A stretch of DNA of 64,000 nucleotides from contig CABHOY010000055.1 in assembly GCA_902168105.1 (NCBI GenBank), forward strand, positions 310,001 through 374,000. The letters are read 5' to 3'. The position numbers were made by a program, and so were the translations under genes. This document shows, piece by piece, positions 1 through 8,011 of this stretch (position 1 is the first letter of the stretch; the number at the start of each line of letters is the position of its first letter). The notes beneath the pieces are model-generated. The model saw only the letters and a program-made list of their open reading frames with translations, did not search any database and was not told the origin of the DNA. This stretch comes from an uncultured Flavihumibacter sp. GTDB taxonomy: Bacteria; Bacteroidota; Bacteroidia; Chitinophagales; Chitinophagaceae.

Positions 1-616
1 TTATCACCTCATCCGCAGATAACTGATATGCCAGCATACGATCGGGCTTCAGCCACACGCGCATGGCATATTCCTTCGCCCCCATGATCTCGGCAAAACC
101 CACCCCGTCAATCCTCTTCAATTCCTGCAATACATTGATATCGGCAAAATTGTAGATGAACTGTTCATTCAATGTGCTGTCTTCACTCATTACGTTGAGG
201 TATAACAACATACTGTTTACTTCCTTCTCCGTTGTCACACCAGCCTTGATCACTTCTTCCGGCAGTTCGTCAATGATCGTGGCTACGCGGTTCTGTACGT
301 TCACCGCTGCCTGGTCAGGATCGGTACCTACATTAAAGAAGACCTGTATAAGCGTTATACCGTTGTTACTGGATACAGACGACATATACGTCATGCCGGG
401 CACACCGTTGATAGCACGTTCCAGCGGAGTAGCCACCGCTTTTGCGCACACCTCGGCATTGGCGCCGGTATATTTGGCCGTCACCGTCACCGAAGGCGGA
501 ACGATGTCGGGAAATTGTGTAACAGGTAATGTAAATAAAGCAAGCAACCCAAGCAGAACGATGATCAATGAGATCACGAGCGACAACACAGGCCGCTTTA
601 TAAAAGTATCAAACAT
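1..616 (-). CDS. RND efflux transporter, inner-membrane pump (partial, N-terminal part)
   Basis: Only the first ~205 codons are in the window; the gene runs off the left edge. The N-terminus MFDTFIKRPVLSLVI is the classic start of HAE1/AcrB-type RND pumps: a short cytoplasmic helix, then TM1 (roughly residues 10-30), then the start of the periplasmic porter domain, with NGVPGMTYMSS and DPDQAAVNVQNRV blocks typical of AcrB homologues. Such pumps export drugs, detergents or other hydrophobic compounds using the proton gradient, as a trimer with a membrane-fusion protein and an outer-membrane channel. The gene lies ~100 bp downstream of the fusion-protein gene on the same strand, so the two are probably co-transcribed. 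Substrate cannot be told. Confidence 0.93.
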   Translation of the reverse strand, partial: MFDTFIKRPVLSLVISLIIVLLGLLALFTLPVTQFPDIVPPSVTVTAKYTGANAEVCAKAVATPLERAINGVPGMTYMSSVSSNNGITLIQVFFNVGTDPDQAAVNVQNRVATIIDELPEEVIKAGVTTEKEVNSMLLYLNVMSEDSTLNEQFIYNFADINVLQELKRIDGVGFAEIMGAKEYAMRVWLKPDRMLAYQLSADEVI

Positions 617-719
617 AAAAATGTAATAAAGATGAAAAAACAAACCTCCGCTGCAAGCATGCGCTTTCAGAACAGCTGCACGCCGTACATCCAAAACACC
701 GCATTATGTCTACGCAGTG

Positions 720-1835
720 CTACAACCCTTTAATACTGTCCAGCGTTATTACGGCCGGATTGATCTTCATGCCGTCGCGCAGATTGCGTACACCTTCGTA
801 TACCACTCTGTCGCCTGCATTCAGACCTGACTGCACCACATAACATTTCGCCAGTCGCGGGCCGGGTATAAAGTTTTTCATCTTTACCTGGTTCGTTGCA
901 TCCAGGATAAATACATAGTTTTTGTCCTGCATTTCAAATACGGCCTTCTGTGGCAGCAGTATAGCTCCAGGCAGATCATTGTTCAGCAACACCTTGCCGC
1001 TGGCCCCGTGTTTCAGTAATCCTTTCGGATTAGGGAACTTTGCCCTGAAGGCGATAGAGCCGGTCGTTTCTTCAAATTCACTTTCTACTGTTTCTACTTT
1101 CCCCGGATAAGAATAGTCTGTCCCATCCGCCAGTATGAGGTGTACCTGTGGATGTTCTGTCGCAGCCTGTGCCCGCTTATGTTGCAGGTACTCGGTTTCC
1201 GACACGTTGAAGTAGGCATACACCTCTTTGATATCTGATACGGAAGTGAGCAGGGCGCCCTCGCCGATCAGGCTTCCGGCTTTAGAAGGTATCCTGTCTA
1301 TATATCCGGCAAAAGGGGCGCGGATAACAGTATATGACAATCTTGTAGCCGCATTGCTTTCGGCCGACCTGGCCTCTTCAATCCTGGCATTTGCCGCCGC
1401 CAGTCTGGCTTTAGCTACTTCCTGCTCGCTTTGCGCAATGACCTTCTTTGCAACCAGCAATTGCACCCGGTCTAATTCCAGTTGTGCGCCCTTTGCCTCT
1501 GCAATAGCGCTGCTAAGCGCCGCTTTGGCTTTGGCGAGCTCAGAGCGGTATTCTTCATCATTGAGTGAAAAAAGCAGTTGTCCCTGCTGCACGTGTTGTC
1601 CTTCATCCACATAGATCTTATTCAGGAATCCATTCACGCGGGCACGAATTTCCACATTACGTACCGCTTCTATATCCGCCACATAATTCCTGTGAAGCAC
1701 AGTATCAGAAAGGGAAAGCTGCAGAACAGGAAATGTTTGTATCTCGTTTTGAGTGTTGATTTTTTCTCCCCGGGTAATACATCCCCCCAGGGCAATGCTC
1801 ATTGCCAGTATATTGATCTTTGAAAACGTTCGCAT
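720..1835 (-). CDS. RND efflux periplasmic adaptor (membrane fusion) lipoprotein
   Basis: 371-residue HlyD/AcrA-family protein. A lipoprotein signal ends in LGGC with the lipidated Cys at residue 19. The usual adaptor order is visible: first half of a biotinyl-lipoyl fold (IEIRARV-like strand, IYVDEGQHVQQGQLLF), an alanine-rich helical hairpin (~95-165, many AKA/AEA heptads), the second lipoyl half (RAPFAGYIDRI), then beta-barrel and membrane-proximal domains. It would link the inner-membrane pump encoded next door to an outer-membrane channel; no TolC-like gene is visible here, so it would lie beyond the left edge or elsewhere. Length is normal for the family. Confidence 0.93.
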   Translation of the reverse strand: MRTFSKINILAMSIALGGCITRGEKINTQNEIQTFPVLQLSLSDTVLHRNYVADIEAVRNVEIRARVNGFLNKIYVDEGQHVQQGQLLFSLNDEEYRSELAKAKAALSSAIAEAKGAQLELDRVQLLVAKKVIAQSEQEVAKARLAAANARIEEARSAESNAATRLSYTVIRAPFAGYIDRIPSKAGSLIGEGALLTSVSDIKEVYAYFNVSETEYLQHKRAQAATEHPQVHLILADGTDYSYPGKVETVESEFEETTGSIAFRAKFPNPKGLLKHGASGKVLLNNDLPGAILLPQKAVFEMQDKNYVFILDATNQVKMKNFIPGPRLAKCYVVQSGLNAGDRVVYEGVRNLRDGMKINPAVITLDSIKGL

Positions 1836-2015
1836 GATAGGAGTGAATAGTTTTGCAGGGCCGTTATGAACGGTCCTGGTTGTTTAATACATGCAGTACC
1901 GGCCGACAGACAAAAAATTGCCGTCAGCGGTTGCAGCTGCATGTGTATAGTAAAAAAAACGGGTTGCGGGAATTGTATTTAATAGCTCAGATAACTACTA
2001 ATACAGGTAAACTAT

Positions 2016-2441
2016 TCAGAAGGGCGTATACCTGGACAGGAAACTGTAGTATGCCGGCAGAAATGCATGTTGCTGCCTGTACACACCAGTCTTGTTTTCT
2101 CTGATAGGTATATAGAAGTCGTGATTATATTGTATTTGTAAGAGGCGTGTGGTATAACCGGAAGACTGTGTATTACTGGTAATATAATACCGTCTTTTAC
2201 GCGGTATTTTTTTGACCCTTAAGATGAGTTGTATATCCTCTCCTTCATCTATTCCGGTATCACCATTATCGATATAGGGGATATGGATCGTTTCATGATC
2301 GAAGAGGCGTTCAAAACAGAGCATTTTGCCCTGTTTCGGCGACTTGGCTTGTACCACGGCTTGTTGGCCCGTCATCAGGCCGCATAGCAGCAGGATGTAC
2401 AGTAAAAACCTGTGTGATATATGCCTGTTCGTTTTTACCAT
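2016..2441 (-). CDS. small secreted protein of unknown function
   Basis: 141 residues with a hydrophobic N-terminal signal-like segment (about residues 12-31, ending near VVQAKS). The mature part is basic and beta-rich in appearance, with RVKKIPRKRRYYI and a Tyr-rich C-terminus. No family is recognised. It reads in the same direction as the efflux genes downstream and is divergent from the lipoprotein gene at 2727. The coding status is moderately supported: an uninterrupted frame, a plausible signal peptide and a location in an otherwise empty stretch, but the ATG has no clear ribosome-binding site and codon use is ordinary at best. Confidence 0.5.
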   Translation of the reverse strand: MVKTNRHISHRFLLYILLLCGLMTGQQAVVQAKSPKQGKMLCFERLFDHETIHIPYIDNGDTGIDEGEDIQLILRVKKIPRKRRYYITSNTQSSGYTTRLLQIQYNHDFYIPIRENKTGVYRQQHAFLPAYYSFLSRYTPF

Positions 2442-2726
2442 GTTAATGTCTCACTCCAGTTGGAACCGCAAAGATAGAAATGGAAGTCGCTAAATCAAAT
2501 AACGATTTGACGAACGGTAAAAAATTAACATCTGTTTATGTTTTTAAACCATCGGATAATCGATCTGATAACTCTCCCGATAATGTACAGAATAAAGCTG
2601 CAGACTGATATAACGTCTTGCGTATGCCATTGTATTCGGCATGTTCCTTGTTCCAATTTCATCGTGTTAACATTATGAGACTGATAAGCTTCATTCTGAG
2701 ATTAAAAAAAATTAAAAAAAGAAAGT

Positions 2727-3440
2727 ATGAAACCCATCATTTGTTTCCTGCTGATATTTGGTATCGCGTGTAATTCGCCAATGAAGAGTAATAAGGATAC
2801 TGATGCAGACTCGTCCAGCGCTATACAGGAAGGGGCTTCACAGAATGCAGCAGCAAACCCAAGCGAGAACGCTGCGGGCGGTACTGCCAATACCGGAAGT
2901 GCAATGGCCCCGGGAGAGGGGCAGTCAAACGTAATAAAGGGCGGAACGGAGCCTGTGTCGGGTACACTCCGTTTCAAGGACCATAAGTATGCAATCGTCT
3001 CCAAAGGCGATGGTACGGGCCGTTCTATCACAATTGCTGCATCCGATCTTAAAGGAGACTCTTCAAAAGCTGATAGCACAGTGATCCGTGATGTGAAAGG
3101 TATACTACAGAAAACGTCGATAGAAGATCTAGACAATGATAAGAACCCCGAAATATATCTGTTCACTACTTCGTCTGGCACTGACGCCACCGGTAGTGTT
3201 TATGGCATAACATACGTGAACAACAAGGCGTTCCGCATTTTGCCCGGCGATGTTGATGCTCCCTCTCAAAAGGGCTATCGCGGACGGGATTCTTTCTATA
3301 TTCAACAGCGGCAGATCGTCCGTACTTATCCTGTATATAGCGAGAGTGATCCTGATACTAAGCCGTCTGCAGGTAGGCGCACGATCAAATATGCTTTAAA
3401 GAAACAGCCGGACGGATATATGTTGAAGGAAGCGAAGTAA
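2727..3440 (+). CDS. lipoprotein with PliI-like (I-type lysozyme inhibitor) domain
   Basis: 237 residues. Lipoprotein signal MKPIICFLLIFGIAC with Cys at 15, followed by a ~60-residue Ser/Ala/Asn/Gly-rich linker, then a compact domain (~78-233). The domain carries SIEDLDNDKNPEIYLFTTSSG and GYRGRDSFYI...RTYPVY followed by GRRTIKYAL; this order matches my recollection of periplasmic inhibitors of I-type lysozyme (PliI), whose members have a DLDGDG.PELY block, a YG.HD. block and a terminal GTR.I.Y strand. If correct, it would protect peptidoglycan from invertebrate-type lysozymes at the cell surface. Assignment is from motif memory, not a search. It is monocistronic and divergent from the gene at 2016-2441. 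Confidence 0.6.
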   Translation: MKPIICFLLIFGIACNSPMKSNKDTDADSSSAIQEGASQNAAANPSENAAGGTANTGSAMAPGEGQSNVIKGGTEPVSGTLRFKDHKYAIVSKGDGTGRSITIAASDLKGDSSKADSTVIRDVKGILQKTSIEDLDNDKNPEIYLFTTSSGTDATGSVYGITYVNNKAFRILPGDVDAPSQKGYRGRDSFYIQQRQIVRTYPVYSESDPDTKPSAGRRTIKYALKKQPDGYMLKEAK

Positions 3441-3531
3441 GGTCGTAGTAACCGGCTGTGGTTCGAGCCATTTATTATTGCATATGTGAAATTCTTGAAG
3501 GTTTTTTGATGTCTGCTCTCTTAAGACCTTC

Positions 3532-3685
3532 GCGGTTTGAGGTGGGACTTCGGGCTGTACCCCTCTTCGAGCACTTGCTATTGAGCATCATCAAGCGGAG
3601 AGGCTTTAGGATCTTTATTAAACCCCTATCAATCGTATAGGGGCTCTACAAGGGCTAATGCCCTCAGTCTCCACCTCAAACCGGC
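3532..3685 (-). repeat. dispersed palindromic repeat, copy A
   Basis: The ends form an imperfect terminal inverted repeat (GCGGTTTGAGGTGGGA at the left, TCCACCTCAAACCGG at the right). Read on the minus strand it aligns along its whole length with copies B (3920-4074) and C (25592-25750): an end block, GGGC.TTAG.CCTT, an internal CGATTGATAGGGGTT, CGCTTGAT, then GAG.GGTACAGCCCG and the second end. An internal hairpin (CCCCTAT...ATAGGGG) is preserved. No coding capacity is shared. Likely a non-autonomous mobile repeat or structured intergenic element. Confidence 0.8.
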
Positions 3686-3870
3686 ATCTGGTATAGGCAT
3701 TCGCTTAATTATTGACTATAGCTTTAGAGGCTACCAGGTGCATTTAGCTGTTCAAAGAGGAACGCACAGCGTCCCAAATGTTGGCGGTATCAGGCAATCA
3801 ATTAGGGTCACTTTATCATGAAGATGTATAAAGACGATTTGGACATGCTTTAAACTATGACATATGTATA

Positions 3871-3893
3871 GCAGACGAAAATTGGGCGTCTGC
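3871..3893. terminator. short hairpin between the repeat copies
   Basis: GCAGACG and CGTCTGC are perfect 7-bp arms with a 9-nt loop, followed on the plus strand by CTATTTCTT. It could be a weak terminator, but no gene ends immediately before it, so its role is unclear. Confidence 0.35.
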
Positions 3894-3919
3894 CTATTTC
3901 TTGGGAGCCTCTAAGCAGC

Positions 3920-4074
3920 GGGCGGTTTCAGAGGAGACTGCGGGCCTTAGTCCTTGGAGAGCCTCTATACGATTGATAGGGGTTCAATAGCATTCCCAAA
4001 GCCCATACGCTTGATAAAGCTTAATCCTTAGTGCTCGTAAAGGAGTACAGCCCGCAGTCCCTACTGAACCGCCC
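3920..4074 (+). repeat. dispersed palindromic repeat, copy B
   Basis: Same family as copy A, in the opposite orientation. Ends are GGGCGGTTTCAG and CTGAACCGCCC; inner arms GAGACTGCGGGC and GCCCGCAGTC can also pair, so the whole element could fold into one long imperfect hairpin. It shares GGAGACTGCGGGCCTTAGTC and the AAAGGAGTACAGCCCG block nearly exactly with copy C, 21.5 kb away. Confidence 0.85.
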
Positions 4075-4131
4075 GCATGTGTCTCAACATGACCTAATCC
4101 AAACGCGTCAATCCATGGACAGACAAAATAA

Positions 4132-4161
4132 AAAGGCGAACAGCATAAACTGTTCGCCTTT
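4132..4161 (-). terminator. terminator of the DUF937-BON-SH3 operon
   Basis: Perfect 12-bp stem AAAGGCGAACAG / CTGTTCGCCTTT with loop CATAAA, 20 bases beyond the stop of the SH3 gene. A-runs on both sides give U-tracts in both directions. Confidence 0.85.
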
Positions 4162-4180
4162 AAAAAATTAAGAGTAATTA

Positions 4181-4603
4181 TCATTCAACCGGTTTGAGAT
4201 ATTGCGAATGCGCATATCCCTCTTCTCCAGCCTTAGTACGGATCAACCACCATTCATCACTGTGCTTGCTGACCAGCGTAACGATCTCCGCATGCGCAGC
4301 TTTACCAACAATAGGTTGATCAATTCCCGGGCCTTTCCGCACATTGAGATTGGACGATTGAGTCACAACCTCCAGTTTAGCCCCCTCTACAGCCGTCGCT
4401 ACTTTGATATCCATAACAACGTCGCCGCTGAGAAAATTCGGGTCGATCTTTCCGTAGATGTTCCAGAGATTATCTTTGACAGCACCACTGGGCGCATCGC
4501 CGCTGATATGTAATACGCCTTCCTGTTCATTCACCTGGAGGTTGCCGGTGCCTGCTGATCTGGCTGTATCTATCAGTTCCTTGTATTTGTCCTGTAATGA
4601 CAT
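4181..4603 (-). CDS. BON-like plus SH3 domain protein
   Basis: 140 residues without a signal peptide. Residues ~1-68 look like a degenerate BON fold (helix DKYKELIDTARSAG, strand VLHISGDAPSG, then LWNIYGKIDPNFLSGDVVMDI). Residues ~78-139 form a bacterial SH3 domain (SNLNVRKGPGIDQPIVGKA, WWLIRT, GYAHSQYLKP). SH3b domains bind peptidoglycan or other ligands. It is the last gene of a three-gene run behind the BON lipoprotein (18-bp gap) and the DUF937 protein, a grouping I know as a common set in Bacteroidota linked to envelope or osmotic stress. Exact function is unknown. Confidence 0.8.
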   Translation of the reverse strand: MSLQDKYKELIDTARSAGTGNLQVNEQEGVLHISGDAPSGAVKDNLWNIYGKIDPNFLSGDVVMDIKVATAVEGAKLEVVTQSSNLNVRKGPGIDQPIVGKAAHAEIVTLVSKHSDEWWLIRTKAGEEGYAHSQYLKPVE

Positions 4604-4621
4604 AAACAGTGATTTAGAGGG

Positions 4622-5128
4622 TTATTTTACAGTAAGACCTGAAGCATCAACTTTCTTCGGATTCAAGGCATCCAAAGCCTGTTTCAGCGTTTTCCATTTT
4701 GCAGCGGAAAGTTGGCCCGTAACCGTGATAATACCCGCATCAACTTTAATGTCAGCCCCCGGAAAATCTTTGGAGATGTTCGTAACACCGGTACGGAGCG
4801 CATCATCAGCGGTATTGACAACAGCAGTAGTGTCAGTCGCCGGTGTTGGAGGCGGAGCAGATGGCGTTATCATAATGTTATTGACAACGCTCTTCACACC
4901 TTCAGTCGATTTTGCCGTCGCTTCAGCAGAAGCTTTGGTGGCATCGTCAGCTACATTACCCGCAAGGGTTACAACACCGTCTTTGACATCAGCAGTCACT
5001 TCGGGCATTGTGCTTAACTGTTCCGAAACTTTTGCTTGGAGCTGCGTATCGCTTGGTTTTCCTTTACAGGCTACCATAGATGCAAATACCACGCAGAGGA
5101 GAATAGTGCTCAATTGTTTGTTTCTCAT
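4622..5128 (-). CDS. lipoprotein with two BON domains
   Basis: 168 residues. Lipobox MVAC places the lipidated Cys at residue 21. A first BON domain (~30-88: QLQAKVSEQLSTMP, VTADVKDGVVTLAGNV, VKSVVNNIMI) and a second, shorter one (~105-165: DALRTGVTNISKDFP, ADIKVDAGIITVTGQLSA) flank a Pro/Thr linker (SAPPPTPATDTT). BON domains occur in OsmY and are thought to bind phospholipid membranes. It sits between the SH3 and DUF937 genes and is probably in the same transcript. Confidence 0.85.
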   Translation of the reverse strand: MRNKQLSTILLCVVFASMVACKGKPSDTQLQAKVSEQLSTMPEVTADVKDGVVTLAGNVADDATKASAEATAKSTEGVKSVVNNIMITPSAPPPTPATDTTAVVNTADDALRTGVTNISKDFPGADIKVDAGIITVTGQLSAAKWKTLKQALDALNPKKVDASGLTVK

Positions 5129-5167
5129 AATTATTGATTGGAATGGTTAAATATTTCCATCTGATAA

Positions 5168-5692
5168 TTACCTGAACATCTTTGTAATGTCGTTCAGATC
5201 AACATCACCGTCGCCGTCTTTGTCAAGTCCCAGTTTGCCACCAATATTGCTAATAGAGCTCTGGATATTGCCACTGCCAAAACCACCGCTACCGATGTTG
5301 GAACCTCCGAGGGACGATAAGATATCCTGGATATTAAAGCCGTTGCCCGCACCGCCGCCGCCTTGTGCGCCACCACCTTTGATAGCATTCAGGACAGTTG
5401 GGATCAGGGTTGCTGCAATGCTGGTAGCAGTAGCACTATTGATGCCAAACTTTTCCATAATATTGCCGGCAAAGTTCTGTTGTATGTTTTGTGTAACAGG
5501 ATGATCTGCAGATTCAAGGGCGTCATTTACCTGTTGTGTTTCACCACTGGCATTCAGCTGACCGAAAGTGGAGAGAATGGAGTTCTGCGCCTCGGCAATC
5601 ACGGCATCATTGTGCTCGTTGGGGACTTCCGGATTGTTGATGACAGATTGCAGACCGCTTTGCTGAATGAGTTGCGTTAATTGTTCAAGCAT
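5168..5692 (-). CDS. DUF937 family protein with C-terminal calcium-loop motif
   Basis: 174 residues, no signal peptide. The first ~105 residues are the DUF937/YidB-like helical domain (MLEQLTQLIQQSGLQ, IMEKFGINSATATSIAATL IPTVLNAIKGGG). A Gly-rich linker (~110-150) follows, and the C-terminus ends in DKDGDGDVDLNDI, an EF-hand/dockerin-style Ca2+-binding loop with alternating Asp. It is the first gene of the DUF937-BON-SH3 run. The Ca2+ loop suggests a response to divalent cations or docking to a partner; both are inference. Confidence 0.82.
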   Translation of the reverse strand: MLEQLTQLIQQSGLQSVINNPEVPNEHNDAVIAEAQNSILSTFGQLNASGETQQVNDALESADHPVTQNIQQNFAGNIMEKFGINSATATSIAATLIPTVLNAIKGGGAQGGGGAGNGFNIQDILSSLGGSNIGSGGFGSGNIQSSISNIGGKLGLDKDGDGDVDLNDITKMFR

Positions 5693-5833
5693 AAATGAGT
5701 TTTATAAGGTAATAAGAAAGATAAAGATAGGAAACCTTATAACAACCTGACCAATGCGAATGTTCACCGGTGCTGCAAATAACAATAGTATAACGGACGC
5801 TTACAGCAGCATAGCAGGCGGTTATGAAATGAA

Positions 5834-5864
5834 AAAGCCGGTGCTGCAATAACAGTCCGGCTTT
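5834..5864 (-). terminator. terminator of the suf operon
   Basis: 8-bp stem AAAGCCGG / CCGGCTTT with a 15-nt loop; on the minus strand it is followed by a U-run (AAAAA at 5832-5836). It lies 36 bases past the last suf gene and separates it from the next operon. Confidence 0.75.
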
Positions 5865-5899
5865 ATAATAGTTTCTGTATGTCGTCTTACAGCATGGGC

Positions 5900-6217
5900 T
5901 TACATGAAACCCAGCTCCAGTTTGGCTTCTTCACTCATCATCTCTTTCGTCCATGGCGGATCAAAGGTCAGGGTCACATCTACGTCAGAAACGCCTTCGA
6001 TGTCCCTTACTTTTTCATCCACTTCACGTATGATATCGCCTGCAACCGGACAACCGGGAGCAGTGAGTGTCATAATGATGCCAACACGGTTGTTATCGCC
6101 GATCTTGATCTCATATACCAGGCCCAGCTCAAAGATGTTCACCGGTATTTCCGGATCAAATACTGTGCGTAATGTTTCTTCAATCCTGTCGCGTAGTGTC
6201 AATGTATTTTCGCTCAT
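5900..6217 (-). CDS. sufT: SUF system auxiliary protein SufT (MIP18/DUF59 family)
   Basis: 105 residues, a single MIP18/PaaD-like domain: RDRIEETLRTVFDPEIPVNI, ELGLVYEI and the conserved loop LTAPGCPVAGDI with the reactive Cys, then VDVTLTFDPPW. These proteins help mature Fe-S enzymes, probably as carriers or adaptors late in assembly. Its start overlaps the sufE stop by 4 bases (ATGA), so translation is likely coupled. It is the last gene of the operon. Confidence 0.9.
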   Translation of the reverse strand: MSENTLTLRDRIEETLRTVFDPEIPVNIFELGLVYEIKIGDNNRVGIIMTLTAPGCPVAGDIIREVDEKVRDIEGVSDVDVTLTFDPPWTKEMMSEEAKLELGFM

Positions 6218-6660
6218 AACTCTTTGCCGTTTTTTTGTGATTGAGATTTTGCCTCATAGGCAATTGCATATAACTTGACCTGCTTGAGCATGCTCAGAAG
6301 CCCGTTGGAACGGGTGGGAGACAAGTGGCTGCTCAATCCGATCGCATCGATAAAGTATATTTCAGACTCCGCGATCTCTTTAGGCGTATGCCCGGAAAAT
6401 ACGGTGATCATCAGGCTTACAAGCCCTTTGGTGATCACTGCATCACTATCCGCCGTGAAGATCAGTTTGCCGTCCTGCATGTCGGTATGTAACCATACCT
6501 GCGACTGGCAACCTTTAATGAGGTGATCGGGAGTTTTATATTTTTCGTCAATCAGCGGAAGTTCCTTACCCAGTTGAATAATATGTTCGTATTTATCCAT
6601 CCAGTTCTCCATGAAAGAGAAGTCTGATATCAGTTCGTCCTGTTTTTCTTTGATAGTCAT
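6214..6660 (-). CDS. sufE: SufE cysteine-desulfurase activator
   Basis: 148 residues with the family pattern: LISDFSFMENWMDKYEHII, GKELPLIDEKYKTPDHLIKG and the sulfur-acceptor Cys in KGCQSQVWL. SufE takes persulfide sulfur from SufS and passes it to the SufBCD scaffold. It follows sufS by 7 bases and overlaps sufT. Confidence 0.95.
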   Translation of the reverse strand: MTIKEKQDELISDFSFMENWMDKYEHIIQLGKELPLIDEKYKTPDHLIKGCQSQVWLHTDMQDGKLIFTADSDAVITKGLVSLMITVFSGHTPKEIAESEIYFIDAIGLSSHLSPTRSNGLLSMLKQVKLYAIAYEAKSQSQKNGKEL

Positions 6661-6667
6661 AATCCTG

Positions 6668-7915
6668 TTATCTTAACATAGCGGCGGCCTTTTTGATGCC
6701 GGCTACTAATCTGTCTATATCTTCGAAAGTCGTATACATGGCAAAAGATGCACGTACGGTACCAGGGATGCAGAAGAAGCCCATTACAGGTTCAGCACAG
6801 TGATGCCCCGTGCGGATAGCGATACCCTGTTTGTCCAGCAGCTCTCCGAGGTCATAGGGATGAATGTCGTCTACAAGGAAGGATATCGCGCCTGAGCGAT
6901 GCTTTGCATTACCGATGAAACGCAGGCCTTCTATCTGCTGCAGCTGTTGCGCTGCATATTCTACCAGCTGTTCTTCCCATGCCTGGATATTTTCAACACC
7001 GATCTGTTGTACGTATTTGATAGCAGCTTCCAGTGCAATGGCGCCGCTGATATCGGGCGTACCCGCTTCAAACTTGTACGGTAGTACGTTGTAGATAGTT
7101 TTGGCGAAGGTAACGGTCTTGATCATATCACCGCCACCCTGGTAAGGAGGCAGTCTGTCCAGCCATTCTTCTTTACCATACAGCACACCGGTACCGGTCG
7201 GACCGTATATCTTATGACCGGAGAATACGAGGAAGTCTACGTCCAGTTCCTGTACATCCACAGGCATATGCTGCACCGCCTGCGCTGCGTCGAGCAATAC
7301 AGGAATATTACGGGCATGTGCCTGGGCTATAATATCGCGTACGGGATTAACAGTACCCAGGGAATTGGATACGTAGGTCACCGCAATGATCTTCACTTTA
7401 TCTGTCAGCAGTTCTGTGAATGCAGACATGATCAGTTCTCCGTTTTCATCCATCGGGATGACCTTCAGTTCAGCGCCTCTGTCTTCACACATCATCTGCC
7501 AGGGAACGATATTGGAGTGGTGCTCCATCGCAGAAACAAGTACTACGTCGCCTGGTTTGATCTCACCACGGCCGAAGGAGTAGGCGACGAGGTTGATACT
7601 ATCGGTGGTACCTTTAGTGAAGATGATCTCTTCAGGTTTACGTGCATTGAGGAAGGAGGCTATCGTCTTACGGGAATTCTCGTAGGCAGCAGTTGCTTCC
7701 TGGCTAAGATGGTGTACACCGCGATGTACGTTGCTGTTGAGATGGATATAGTAGTGCATCAGCGTATCCAGTACGATCTGCGGCTTCTGTGTAGTAGCAG
7801 CGTTATCGAGATATACGAGCGGTAATCCATATACTTTTTCCTGTAACAGCGGAAAATCCTTCCTGATCTTTTCTACATCTATGGCCGGAACAGTGATGTC
7901 TGGTACGTGTTGCAT
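6668..7915 (-). CDS. sufS: SufS cysteine desulfurase
   Basis: Class V aminotransferase-fold PLP enzyme that removes sulfur from cysteine as a protein persulfide. Visible features: substrate/PLP segment THE NAATTQKP region (YLDNAATTQKP), VHRGVHHLS, SAMEHHSNIVPW, LLDAAQAVQH, PLP Lys in FSGHKIYGPTG, and the active-site Cys in RTGHHCAEP. An in-frame ATG 12 codons upstream (7951) exists, but it sits 3 bases from a strong hairpin (7954-7984), so I take the ATG at 7915, which gives the normal short lead (MQHVPD) before the conserved IRKDFP. It lies between sufD and sufE. Confidence 0.95.
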   Translation of the reverse strand: MQHVPDITVPAIDVEKIRKDFPLLQEKVYGLPLVYLDNAATTQKPQIVLDTLMHYYIHLNSNVHRGVHHLSQEATAAYENSRKTIASFLNARKPEEIIFTKGTTDSINLVAYSFGRGEIKPGDVVLVSAMEHHSNIVPWQMMCEDRGAELKVIPMDENGELIMSAFTELLTDKVKIIAVTYVSNSLGTVNPVRDIIAQAHARNIPVLLDAAQAVQHMPVDVQELDVDFLVFSGHKIYGPTGTGVLYGKEEWLDRLPPYQGGGDMIKTVTFAKTIYNVLPYKFEAGTPDISGAIALEAAIKYVQQIGVENIQAWEEQLVEYAAQQLQQIEGLRFIGNAKHRSGAISFLVDDIHPYDLGELLDKQGIAIRTGHHCAEPVMGFFCIPGTVRASFAMYTTFEDIDRLVAGIKKAAAMLR

Positions 7916-7953
7916 AATACTCTGTAAGTTTATCGTTCTTCTCTGAAGCATCA

Positions 7954-7984
7954 GAGGTCATCCGGGATGAACCTGGATGACCTC
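7954..7984 (-). other. intercistronic hairpin between sufD and sufS
   Basis: Perfect 10-bp inverted repeat GAGGTCATCC / GGATGACCTC with an 11-nt loop, in the only sizeable gap inside the suf operon. There is no U-run, so a processing or stability element is more likely than a terminator. Confidence 0.6.
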
Positions 7985-8011
7985 GTGCAAAGATCGGAAT
8001 TTCTGATCGAA

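Larger units (their letters stand above)
3441..4180. other. intergenic stretch occupied by two dispersed repeats
   Basis: About 740 bases with no convincing gene. It contains two oppositely oriented copies of a palindromic dispersed repeat (3532-3685 and 3920-4074), a short hairpin (3871-3893) between them and the terminator of the SH3 gene (4132-4161). The open frame at 3458-3640 is largely the translation of the repeat and is not taken as a gene. Confidence 0.8.

Noticed and set aside
156..626. 156-codon frame on the plus strand
   Set aside because: Shadow of the RND pump gene read on the minus strand.
3460..3480. GGTTCGAGCC, a tRNA T-arm-like word
   Set aside because: No acceptor, D or anticodon arms can be placed around it.
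3458..3640. 60-codon frame (plus)
   Set aside because: Mostly lies in dispersed repeat copy A; its peptide GLRAVPLFEHLL recurs in copy C, so it comes from the repeat.
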